Positions 6,562 through 12,421 of a DNA stretch of 14,795 bases are shown in pieces (position 1 is the stretch's first letter; each line of letters starts with the position of its first letter). Source of the DNA: Phycisphaerae bacterium (GTDB lineage Bacteria; Planctomycetota; Phycisphaerae; Phycisphaerales; SM1A02); contig PKCT01000294.1 in the NCBI GenBank assembly GCA_002862325.1, positions 1 to 14,795 of the forward strand, in the 5' to 3' direction. Made by a program: the position numbers and the translations under genes. The notes beneath the pieces were generated by a model. It saw only the letters and a list, made by a program, of their open reading frames with translations. It did no database searches and was not told where the DNA came from.

Positions 6562-6928
6562 AATCCGATTCCAGGGGCGGATAGCCGTTTGCGAGCCGGG
6601 CAGGCGTCTTCGCGACGCCTTGCTCGACGCGGGGATGTCGCCGCATCATCCAGCCGCTTCGGTCCTGAACTGTCACGGACTCGGAACCTGCGGAACCTGC
6701 GCCGTCGCGATCGAAGGCGCACCGGACGCGGTCGATCCGCCGACCCGTCGCGAGCGATGGAGACTTCGGGTTCCACCACATCGACCGGAATCGGGACTGC
6801 GACTGGCGTGCCAATGTCGGGTCAAGGGCGACCTCGTCGTGACCAAGCACGGCGGATTCTGGGGTCAACGGGTGGAGCGCTCCGAGGTCGTCTCCGAGCC
6901 TCGGTCGGAAGATAGACTCCAACCATGA
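6554..6928 (+). CDS. [2Fe-2S] ferredoxin, adrenodoxin-like cysteine spacing
   Basis: Electron carrier of 124 residues. The cluster-binding loop is LNCHGLGTCGTCAVAIEG, giving C40, C46 and C49, and the fourth ligand is C86 in LRLACQCRVKGD. The spacing C-x5-C-x2-C-x36-C is the same as in adrenodoxin. An extra cysteine, C88, sits two residues after the fourth ligand and could be an alternative ligand. The N-terminus (EIRFQGRIAVCEPGRRLRDAL) follows the usual beta-grasp pattern. ATG 6554 overlaps the VOC-LOG gene by 8 bases, with GGAG at 6541-6544; the end overlaps the next gene by ATGA (6925-6928). The redox partner is not obvious in the operon. Confidence 0.88.
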   Translation: MPEIRFQGRIAVCEPGRRLRDALLDAGMSPHHPAASVLNCHGLGTCGTCAVAIEGAPDAVDPPTRRERWRLRVPPHRPESGLRLACQCRVKGDLVVTKHGGFWGQRVERSEVVSEPRSEDRLQP

Positions 6929-7419
6929 CGTTCATTCGTTCCGCCATCGCGGTGTTGACCGGTTTCATCGTGATGATGGTGATCGTCCGATTGACGATTC
7001 CGGCCGCAGCCATCGGGGTCGGACTGGATCGACTGCGCGATGCCGACACCGGCGTCATGACTCGATGGTTCATCCTGGTGGTCGAGTGGCCGACGTCCCT
7101 CTTCGCCTCGGTGCTCGGTGGGGTGGTCGCGGGGTTGATCGCAGGTCGTCTTCTACGGCTGCGCGCGGGTTTCGCCCTCGCGGCGTTCGTGGTGATCACC
7201 GGCCTCGCCCTGATGGCGGTGCCCGAGGCGGTCGTGCAGGGCACCCCGACCGAAGCCGGAGCGGATTCCGGACCGATCCCTCAGCTGCCCCCTCGGCCCG
7301 CATGGGATCGCTTGTTCCTCCCTCTTCTGGGCGGTGTGGGGGTTCTCCTCGGTGTACGTTTCGTCGAACGGGCGGCCATCGGCCTTGGTGCACGCCCCGA
7401 GAGCTCGGAGGCGTCTTGA
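6925..7419 (+). CDS. Small membrane protein of unknown family
   Basis: A 164-residue hydrophobic protein with about four membrane helices (roughly residues 4-24, 48-75, 80-101 and 129-148) and a Pro/Gly-rich loop of about 25 residues between helices 3 and 4. Glycine-zipper patterns occur in helix 2 (SVLGGVVAGLIAGRLL). I do not recognise the family. Overlaps of 4 bases at both ends (ATGA 6925-6928 with the ferredoxin and TTGA 7416-7419 with the epimerase) place it firmly in the operon, which supports it being a real gene. Confidence 0.75.
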   Translation: MTFIRSAIAVLTGFIVMMVIVRLTIPAAAIGVGLDRLRDADTGVMTRWFILVVEWPTSLFASVLGGVVAGLIAGRLLRLRAGFALAAFVVITGLALMAVPEAVVQGTPTEAGADSGPIPQLPPRPAWDRLFLPLLGGVGVLLGVRFVERAAIGLGARPESSEAS

Positions 7420-8303
7420 GTCTGGCCCTGGTCACCGGCGGAGCCGGATTCATCGGCTCCCATCTCGTCGATGCGCTGGTCGCTTCCGGGCATCGGGTTC
7501 GAGTGCTCGACGATCTCTCGACCGGTCATCTGGACAACCTTGCGCACCACGGTGATCGGATCGAATTCGTGGAAGGCACGATCTGCGATCGATCGATCTG
7601 CGACATGGTCGCGGACGATGCGGAGATCGTCTACCACCTGGCGAGCCGCGTCTCCGTCGTCGAGAGCGTGGCGGAACCCGAACGCTATCGGGAGGTCGTG
7701 CTCGAGGGCACGCGACACATGCTCGATGCGGCGGCCGGGGCCGTTGTTCGTCGACTCGTCCTCGCGTCGAGCTGCAGTGTGTACGGCGATGCTCCACCAC
7801 CGATCTCGGAGGATGCGCGGTTCGATCCCCAGTCACCCTACGCAGCCATGAAGGCCGAGGCGGAGGAGGCGTGCCGTGCCGCGCAGGTATCGACGGTCTG
7901 CCCGAGGTTCTTCAACGTCTACGGAGCTCGGCAGCGAGCGGATTCTCCATACTCCGGCGTCATCGCGATCTTCAGACGCTTCGCGGCCGAAGGCGTGCCA
8001 CCGACCATCTTCGGCGATGGGCTGCAGACTCGAGACTTCATCCATGTGGGCGATGTTGTTCGTGGACTGATGCTCGCCGCCGGGGCGAGTTCGGTCGGTC
8101 GCGGCGAGCCGATCAACTTCGGAACCGGGGTGGCGACGTCCGTCCGCGATCTCGCGTCCCTGATCGAGTGTCTTCCCCCGGGATTCGAGCCGGCCCGCAC
8201 CGGCGAGGTGCGACATTCCTCGGCGTCGACCGTGCAGGCCTGGGAACGACTGGGCTTCCGGGCCGAGATCGAGCTTGCGAGCGGCCTGACCCTTCTGGAC
8301 TGA
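7416..8303 (+). CDS. NAD-dependent nucleotide-sugar epimerase/dehydratase (extended SDR)
   Basis: Rossmann-fold enzyme acting on NDP-sugars. The 295-residue product begins SLALVTGGAGFIGSHLVDAL with the GxxGxxG cofactor motif at 8-14 and an acidic residue pair (LDDLSTG, 31-37) after the second strand, which favours NAD. The catalytic SSCSVYGD region (118-125) is followed by PYAAMK with Y142 and K146. PRFFNVYGARQ and FGDGLQTRDFIHVGDV are typical of UDP-glucose 4-epimerase-like members. The start is TTG 7416 inside a TTGA overlap, with GGAG 7407-7410 at 6 bases. The exact sugar cannot be told. It ends 8 bases from the convergent NusG-family gene. A role in envelope glycan synthesis is inferred. 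Confidence 0.9.
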   Translation: MSLALVTGGAGFIGSHLVDALVASGHRVRVLDDLSTGHLDNLAHHGDRIEFVEGTICDRSICDMVADDAEIVYHLASRVSVVESVAEPERYREVVLEGTRHMLDAAAGAVVRRLVLASSCSVYGDAPPPISEDARFDPQSPYAAMKAEAEEACRAAQVSTVCPRFFNVYGARQRADSPYSGVIAIFRRFAAEGVPPTIFGDGLQTRDFIHVGDVVRGLMLAAGASSVGRGEPINFGTGVATSVRDLASLIECLPPGFEPARTGEVRHSSASTVQAWERLGFRAEIELASGLTLLD

Positions 8304-8318
8304 GACGTGGATCAGTCC
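8297..8318. terminator. Hairpin built from two convergent stop codons
   Basis: GGACTGA (8297-8303, end of the epimerase) and TCAGTCC (8312-8318, end of the NusG-family gene on the other strand) are exact complements around an 8-base loop. Both stops are part of the stem. With no space for a separate terminator between the genes, this 7-bp stem may end transcription from both sides, though it lacks a T-run. Confidence 0.4.
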
Positions 8319-8845
8319 TGGAGCGACTCGAGGAGATCCCGTTCGATCTCGACGCTCGCGCCTCGGCCGAGGGTCTCGACGTGGAGGACCAGGCAGCTGC
8401 GCCGAGCTTCGTCGATCACCACGCCTTCGACCCCGGCCAGCGGTCCCTTGGATACCCGAACCCGGTGCCCGATCGCGATGCCGTGATGCTCTTCGATCGG
8501 CATGCCGCTCTTGATCGCGGCGTGGATCGACGCCATCTCACGCTCGAACCGCTCCTGATCCTGGACCTCGATGAACTGGACCACCCGCTTGCTCGCGATG
8601 GCGTCGTAGGCGTGCTGGTTCTCCCCGTAGACGAAGACGTAGCTCGCGAAGAGCGGAACGCTCGAGCGGTGCTTCCGTCCACGCGTCACGGTGACGCGAT
8701 CGACGAGCGGGAGATCGTGCACCACGCCGGCGGCTTGGAGCTGACGAGCCACAGCCTTCTCCTGTCTCGCCTTCGTGTGCAGCACCATCCATCTGGGGGC
8801 GATGGTGGTCGTCGGCGACTGGCGGTCAGCTGCGTCCTCGTCCAT
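8312..8845 (-). CDS. NusG-family transcription elongation factor (RfaH/LoaP/UpxY-like paralogue)
   Basis: The 177-residue product has the NGN domain at about residues 18-112 (RWMVLHTKARQEKAVARQL, then PLFASYVFVYGENQ at 64-77) and a KOW domain at about 122-172 (IGHRVRVSKGPLAGVEGVV). NusG proteins bind RNA polymerase and ribosomes. This copy resembles specialised paralogues such as RfaH, LoaP and UpxY, because it is not next to rplK/secE and lies beside a sugar epimerase gene, the usual setting for polysaccharide operon antiterminators. GGAGG at 8860-8864 is 14 bases before the ATG, a rather long spacing. It follows the PP2C-like gene by 9 bases and is probably co-transcribed. Whether it is the housekeeping NusG cannot be excluded from the window alone. 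Confidence 0.88.
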   Translation of the reverse strand: MDEDAADRQSPTTTIAPRWMVLHTKARQEKAVARQLQAAGVVHDLPLVDRVTVTRGRKHRSSVPLFASYVFVYGENQHAYDAIASKRVVQFIEVQDQERFEREMASIHAAIKSGMPIEEHHGIAIGHRVRVSKGPLAGVEGVVIDEARRSCLVLHVETLGRGASVEIERDLLESLQD

Positions 8846-8854
8846 GCAGGGATT

Positions 8855-9241
8855 CTACGCCTCCGCCGGAGCGCGATGGACGACCACGAGGGTCTGATCG
8901 TCGTCGGGTCTTCGATCCTGTTCGAAGCGGTGGACCGCCGATTCGATCCTCTCCAGCGTGCACTCCGCGTCCTTCGAACATTCGAGGAGGGCCTCGACCA
9001 CCCCGGACACCCCGAGCATCGCTCCCGAAGGGGCGCGAGCCTCGAGAATGCCGTCCGCATCGACCGACAGCATCGAGCTTCGACGAAGGAGGGGTGTGAC
9101 CTCCTCTAGTCTTTCAAGGCCACTCAGCTCCGCGAGATCGCGGAGCAGGCTCTCGAGGTGGTCGGCGGTCGAGAGATCGGCGGGCGAAGACGACCAGTTC
9201 TGGTGTTCATCGACCTTCGATTCGATGTCGGCGCGGGGCAT
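8855..9241 (-). CDS. Short protein resembling the C-terminal part of a PP2C/SpoIIE phosphatase
   Basis: A 128-residue product. Its second half looks like the end of a PP2C-type serine phosphatase: LSVDADGILEARAPSGAMLG (58-77) matches the family's YTDG(I/L)TEARNxxGExxG region with D63 as the metal-binding aspartate, and RPDDDQTLVVV (111-121) matches the final DD(I/M)T strand. The first half has no recognisable phosphatase strands, and the frame is closed by a stop at 9299-9301, so the N-terminal two-thirds of a normal catalytic domain is missing. It may be a decayed remnant, or a small non-catalytic regulator. The neighbouring NusG-family gene is 9 bases downstream. No clear ribosome-binding site is seen. 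Confidence 0.55.
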   Translation of the reverse strand: MPRADIESKVDEHQNWSSSPADLSTADHLESLLRDLAELSGLERLEEVTPLLRRSSMLSVDADGILEARAPSGAMLGVSGVVEALLECSKDAECTLERIESAVHRFEQDRRPDDDQTLVVVHRAPAEA

Positions 9242-9359
9242 GCTTGGTTCCCGGATGATGGTCGAGGCGACGAACGGCGCCCCGGAAGAGGGTAGCGTCT
9301 AGGTCGACTGGAATCGCCGCTGGTGGACGGTATGCGTCACGAGTGCAGGGAGCGTTCAC

Positions 9360-9809
9360 ATGGACAGGAATCTCATGAATCGTGGACTCGACGCCGCGAT
9401 CGAGATGGCGGAGAAGGGGTGGTCGGAGGGTGGGATTCCCATCGGTTCGATCCTGATGACCGAGAGCGGAGAGATCGTCGCTCGAGGTCACAACGAGCGG
9501 GTGCAGACGGGCGACCCGACCGCGCACGCGGAGATGGTCTGCCTCCGGAACGCGGGGCGTCGTCGCGACTGGTCGGAATTGACGCTCGTCTCGACCCTGA
9601 GTCCCTGTCCGATGTGCACCGGAACCGCGGTGCTCTACCGGGTCCGCCGCGTCGTCATCGGAGAGAATTCGACCTTCCTCGGCGCCGAGCACTGGCTTCA
9701 CGAGGCGGGCATCGAGACCGCAGTGCTGCACGATGAGCGATGCCAGGCGCTCATGCGACGTTTCCAGCAGGAAAAGCCGGAACTCTGGGCCGAGGACATC
9801 GGGGAATAG
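9360..9809 (+). CDS. Cytosine deaminase of the yeast FCY1 type
   Basis: Zinc-dependent nucleobase deaminase of 149 residues, probably converting cytosine to uracil in pyrimidine salvage. The zinc site is HAE (H56, E58) and SPCPMC (C83, C86). Similarity to yeast Fcy1 runs the whole length as I recall it: GGIPIGS, GRGHN-like ARGHNERVQTGD, TLSPCPMCTG, VVIGENSTF, DERCQALMRRF and the exact-looking C-terminus WAEDIGE. This C-terminal lid is the specificity feature that separates it from TadA and guanine deaminases. AGGGAG at 9347-9352 supports ATG 9360; a second in-frame ATG lies at 9375. Related small deaminases accept other bases, so the substrate is likely but not proven. Confidence 0.88.
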   Translation: MDRNLMNRGLDAAIEMAEKGWSEGGIPIGSILMTESGEIVARGHNERVQTGDPTAHAEMVCLRNAGRRRDWSELTLVSTLSPCPMCTGTAVLYRVRRVVIGENSTFLGAEHWLHEAGIETAVLHDERCQALMRRFQQEKPELWAEDIGE

Positions 9810-9836
9810 ACCCCATCGGAACTGCGCAAATCGAGG

Positions 9837-9910
9837 CGTGGTCTCCCCAAGAATGACGGAGAGGATTCGAATCGATCGGATTCCACACCGTTCATGTCCA
9901 GGAGACCACG
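9837..9910 (+). promoter_or_regulatory. Inverted repeat that can mask the ribosome-binding site of the next gene
   Basis: CGTGGTCTCC (9837-9846) and GGAGACCACG (9901-9910) are exact 10-base complements, and the second arm contains the GGAG Shine-Dalgarno and ends directly at ATG 9911. Pairing would hide the ribosome-binding site. Between the arms, GAATC (9869-9873) can pair with GATTC (9879-9883) in a small inner hairpin, and GATTCGAATC (9864-9873) is itself a palindrome, so alternative folds exist. A translational control element is inferred. The arrangement is seen. Confidence 0.45.
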
Positions 9911-10708
9911 ATGTTTCGCTCAGGTATCAAGACGCTCGCATTCCTCCCTGTCGTCACCGCGTTCGGTTGTTCGTCGGTATCGATCACCCGAAATCTGGAA
10001 CGATCGATCGACGTGGGGAGTGCGAACGAGATCGCGCTGACCGTGGTCTCCCCGAACGGTGGTGTTCGCATCGAAGAGGACGACCGCCGGTCGGACATCC
10101 TCGTCGTTGCAGAGGCGAGGTCCCGGGCCGCGACGGAATCCGCGGCCGAAAATCGCATGGACGCCTTCGACGTCCTCATCGAGCCGGTGACGGACCGACA
10201 TTGGCGGATCGAGCCCGACTTCGCCGGTCGCCGACGGGGCGGCGACGCCATGGGATTCTTGATCACGGTGCCCCGGCTCGACGATGCGGTCGTTCGAACG
10301 GACAATGGATCGATCGTGATCCGATCAGCGCATGGCGAGCTCGATCTCGAGACTGGAAACGGAGCGGTTCAGGTCGGCCCGACTTCGGGCAGCGTCGTCG
10401 TCAAGACGGGTAACGGGAACATCAGTTGCGTGACCGGCGATTCGTCTGAACCCGCTTCCATCGACCTGCGGACCGGGAACGGTCGAATTCGCCTCGACCT
10501 CCCCGAGCGGCGGGTCGCCGAGCTCTTCGCCAGCACCGGCAACGGTCGGATCGAGGATCGACTGGAGAGCGGCGAGGTTCTCGCATCGACGCGTTCCGGT
10601 TCGCTCCGATCACAAGGGACCGGGACGAGTGGGATCGAGCTTCGAACCGGCAATGGATCGATCCACATCACGAGATCCGTCGACCGGGTCGACGCGGACG
10701 CTTCCTGA
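9911..10708 (+). CDS. DUF4097-like repeat lipoprotein (predicted beta-solenoid)
   Basis: Predicted exported lipoprotein of 265 residues. The N-terminus MFRSGIKTLAFLPVVTAFGC ends in a plausible lipobox with C20. The second half repeats a T-G-N-G turn: TDNGS 130, TGNGA 148, TGNGN 166, TGNGR 188, TGNGR 209, TRSGS 227 and TGNGS 246, spaced 18-22 residues. This is the pattern of DUF4097-type proteins, thought to form a beta-solenoid and sometimes called putative adhesins. The acidic and basic middle part (60-115) is not repetitive. The AGGAG before ATG 9911 lies in an inverted repeat. A strong hairpin at 10733-10774 follows. Function is unknown; cell-surface or periplasmic location is predicted. 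Confidence 0.82.
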   Translation: MFRSGIKTLAFLPVVTAFGCSSVSITRNLERSIDVGSANEIALTVVSPNGGVRIEEDDRRSDILVVAEARSRAATESAAENRMDAFDVLIEPVTDRHWRIEPDFAGRRRGGDAMGFLITVPRLDDAVVRTDNGSIVIRSAHGELDLETGNGAVQVGPTSGSVVVKTGNGNISCVTGDSSEPASIDLRTGNGRIRLDLPERRVAELFASTGNGRIEDRLESGEVLASTRSGSLRSQGTGTSGIELRTGNGSIHITRSVDRVDADAS

Positions 10709-10732
10709 ACCTCCAGCCGATCATGCGATGCA

Positions 10733-10774
10733 GAACGCCCCCACCGGTTCGCACAGGAACCGATGGGGGCGTTC
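10733..10774. terminator. Strong bidirectional terminator hairpin
   Basis: Arms 10733-10750 and 10757-10774 pair over 18 bases with a single C/A mismatch and a 6-base loop. It sits between convergent genes: 25 bases after the DUF4097-like gene and 27 bases after the stop of the leftward exported-protein gene. No T-run is present on either side, so the call rests on stem strength and position. Confidence 0.75.
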
Positions 10775-10800
10775 ATCCTCCGAGCCGAACGAGGTGGTGA

Positions 10801-11853
10801 TCAGCGGCGACCGCCCCGCGTCGCGTCGCCTCGCGTCGCGCCGCCTCGTGTCGCGCCGCCTCGTGTCGCGTTGCCTCGCGTCGGGCCGCCTCGCATGGAG
10901 AGATTCGGATTGGAATTCGTGGCACGCCGGTAGGCATTCTCGATCCGGCCGCGGTTCCACATCTGCGGATAGCCGTAGACGTCGTAGTAGGGGTCCGCGT
11001 AGCCGTTCCACCAACTGCCGCCCCAGTAGTCGCCCTCGTAGTACGCGGAGTCGACCGCGGCGTTGGGGTATCCGCCGATGTAGGGGTTCGGATCGCCGAC
11101 GAGGTTCGCATCCTCGCCGACCGTGCTTTCACCCTGGATGTTGCCGCGGAAGGGACCACCGGGGGGGACGCCCGTGGTGCCGAAGGTGTAGTGGTAGTGG
11201 TCCCAGTACTTTCGAAGGTGGGCTTGTCGCGCCTGGTACTTGCGAATGTTCGCCGCCCGCTGTTCCGGGGTGAGGGTTTCGGAGTCGGTCGTCCGGTCGG
11301 GGGTTGGCTTGGGTCTCGTCTGATCCTTCGCACGCTCCGCGGCGGTGCTCTTCGCCCAGTCGATGTAGTCCGACATCGCCTTCTGGTCGTTGAGAAACGC
11401 CGTCATGGCCGCGACCTCTTCGTGCGCCTTCGTCATCGCGTTCCACTCGTTTCGCACGAGCTCTCGCTGGCCTTCGACTTCGCGCTGGAGGGTCGCTTCA
11501 TCGCCGCCGGCCGTCACGTTGCCGCGGGATTGCTGCTGGGCCATGGCCTGCTTGTACGCCTCGTCGAAACTCATCCCGTGGAAACTCGAAGAGTCCTGCT
11601 TGGCCGACCACGTCTTCCAGGCGTCTTCGCGGTTGGTCTCGGAGATGAACGCCTTCATCAGCGTGGCCCGCTGGACCGCGGCGGATCGCATCGGACCGAC
11701 GGTGTCGGTCATCGTGTAGAGGGTGTTGAGCTGGCCCTGGAGCTGGGCGGTCGAGTCGCCGTCCTGGCCAAGCGCCGCATTCGTGCCAAGGCTCACGGTG
11801 AGGCCGGCAAGGAGCGTGAGCAGCACGCCGTGGATTCCGTTCTTCAGGATCAT
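10801..11853 (-). CDS. Exported protein of unknown family with W/Y/G-rich region and R-G-G-A-T repeat tail
   Basis: The 350-residue product starts with a signal peptide, MILKNGIHGVLLTLLAGLTV then AALGQ, with cleavage likely near residue 30. The middle part (about 35-215) is Gln/Glu/Lys/Ala-rich and helical, probably coiled. It is followed by RKYQARQAHLRKYWDHYHYTFG, then an aromatic stretch with YYEGDYWGGSWWNGYADPYY, and a C-terminal tail of about five TRGGA-type units ending in RR. I do not recognise the family. ATG 11853 is preferred over an earlier in-frame GTG because it opens the signal peptide and has GGAGA 8 bases upstream. The basic RG-rich tail could bind polyanions or the cell wall, which is speculation. 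Confidence 0.8.
   Translation of the reverse strand: MILKNGIHGVLLTLLAGLTVSLGTNAALGQDGDSTAQLQGQLNTLYTMTDTVGPMRSAAVQRATLMKAFISETNREDAWKTWSAKQDSSSFHGMSFDEAYKQAMAQQQSRGNVTAGGDEATLQREVEGQRELVRNEWNAMTKAHEEVAAMTAFLNDQKAMSDYIDWAKSTAAERAKDQTRPKPTPDRTTDSETLTPEQRAANIRKYQARQAHLRKYWDHYHYTFGTTGVPPGGPFRGNIQGESTVGEDANLVGDPNPYIGGYPNAAVDSAYYEGDYWGGSWWNGYADPYYDVYGYPQMWNRGRIENAYRRATNSNPNLSMRGGPTRGNATRGGATRGGATRGDATRGGRR
10810..10893 (-). repeat. 15-base tandem repeat encoding R-G-G-A-T units
   Basis: The 3' end of the exported-protein gene is made of about five and a half imperfect 15-base units (unit like TCGCGTCGCGCCGCC on the + strand). They are read on the - strand as T-R-(G/N)-(G/N/D)-(A/P) pentapeptides. 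Unit variation is limited to single bases, so copy number could change by slippage while the frame is kept. Confidence 0.85.
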
Positions 11854-11934
11854 GGAAGGTCTCCGATCGTTTCGAGGAGGGGACAGGGTACCGCGTTCAC
11901 GGGATCGAGGGAGACCTGGTCCGACCTGTGAAGA

Positions 11935-11968
11935 GACCACCCCCCGACCCGGGGGGCGGGGGGTGGTC
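11935..11968. terminator. Strong GC hairpin with no obvious gene to terminate
   Basis: Arms GACCACCCCCCG (11935-11946) and CGGGGGGTGGTC (11957-11968) are perfect 12-base complements around a 10-base loop. It would be a very stable terminator-like stem in either direction. The nearest recognised coding region ending toward it is far away, because both flanking genes start, rather than end, on this side. It therefore suggests an unannotated transcript, most likely leftward from about 12150-12400. Confidence 0.55.
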
Positions 11969-12089
11969 GGTCATTTCAACGGTGTCGCCAAGGCGAGGCC
12001 GTTCCTGCGTCGAGCAGGCGGTGCAAGGGCGGCACGGGCACGTCGGGCGGCGTGGGCCCGGACGATCGTGCACCCGTCGAGGTCGCACG

Positions 12090-12134
12090 TCAGGCGTGCA
12101 GGCCCTCCACCGGTCGGGGACAACTGATAATCAC
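12090..12134 (-). CDS. Candidate 14-codon ORF with an ideal ribosome-binding site
   Basis: On the - strand GGAGGTGATCC (12146 down to 12136) is a full complement of the 16S anti-Shine-Dalgarno tail, and a GTG at 12134-12132 lies 7 bases after GGAGG. The frame gives VIISCPRPVEGLHA then TGA. A hairpin (GCACG/CGTGC, loop about 5 bases, near 12084-12098) overlaps the stop. It could be a leader peptide, the start of a frame-shifted gene, or chance. No family is recognised. Confidence 0.22.
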   Translation of the reverse strand: MIISCPRPVEGLHA

Positions 12135-12421
12135 TGGATCACCTCCAAGTCGTAGGCCTGTATCCGATCCAGGGGATGAGGTCCCTGCCGACATCGGCAT
12201 GCCATGGATCGGCTGAATCGACCCAGGCCTCGACGGAAGCCTGGCACATCGCCCGGGGGGTCCCGGTCGTCGTGGTTGCTGCCCGTCCGTCGCTCGGCGC
12301 TTCGAAACGTCCGAACCCAGCAGCCTTCCCACTCCGGGAGCGTAGGCCCGATTCCAGGAGGCGTCACCATCGAGGGGGCAATTTTCGACATCCGGAGCGG
12401 ACGGTCGGCGAACCGAGCCGC

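Larger units (their letters stand above)
11854..12421. other. 568-base stretch without a convincing gene
   Basis: Upstream region of two divergent genes, the exported protein (leftward) and the SRPBCC-like protein (rightward). It contains a strong GC hairpin (11935-11968) and an exact 13-base match to the 16S rRNA 3' end on + (12134-12146). Open frames exist on both strands but none shows a domain. On the - strand one short frame (12139-12249, 36 codons, with motif WVDSADPWHADVGRD) ends inside the Shine-Dalgarno match; another open stretch ends two bases before the hairpin. These could be small genes, a decayed gene or a structured RNA. I cannot decide from sequence alone. Confidence 0.5.

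Noticed and set aside
7871..9109. A 412-codon + strand frame across the epimerase end, NusG and PP2C-like genes
   Set aside because: It is out of frame with the epimerase and antisense to the NusG-family gene, which has clear NGN and KOW domains.
9864..9883. GATTCGAATC resembling a tRNA T-loop
   Set aside because: No acceptor stem, D-arm or anticodon arm can be built around it.
12075..12100. A prfB-like programmed frameshift at the stop of the 14-codon frame (GCC TGA C)
   Set aside because: A +1 shift leads into a frame that reads through the hairpin with Pro/Arg-rich sequence and no domain; there is no slippery CTT codon or internal Shine-Dalgarno at the right distance.
12134..12146. A fragment of a 16S rRNA gene
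   Set aside because: Only 13 bases match the 3' end; the flanking sequence does not follow 16S rRNA.
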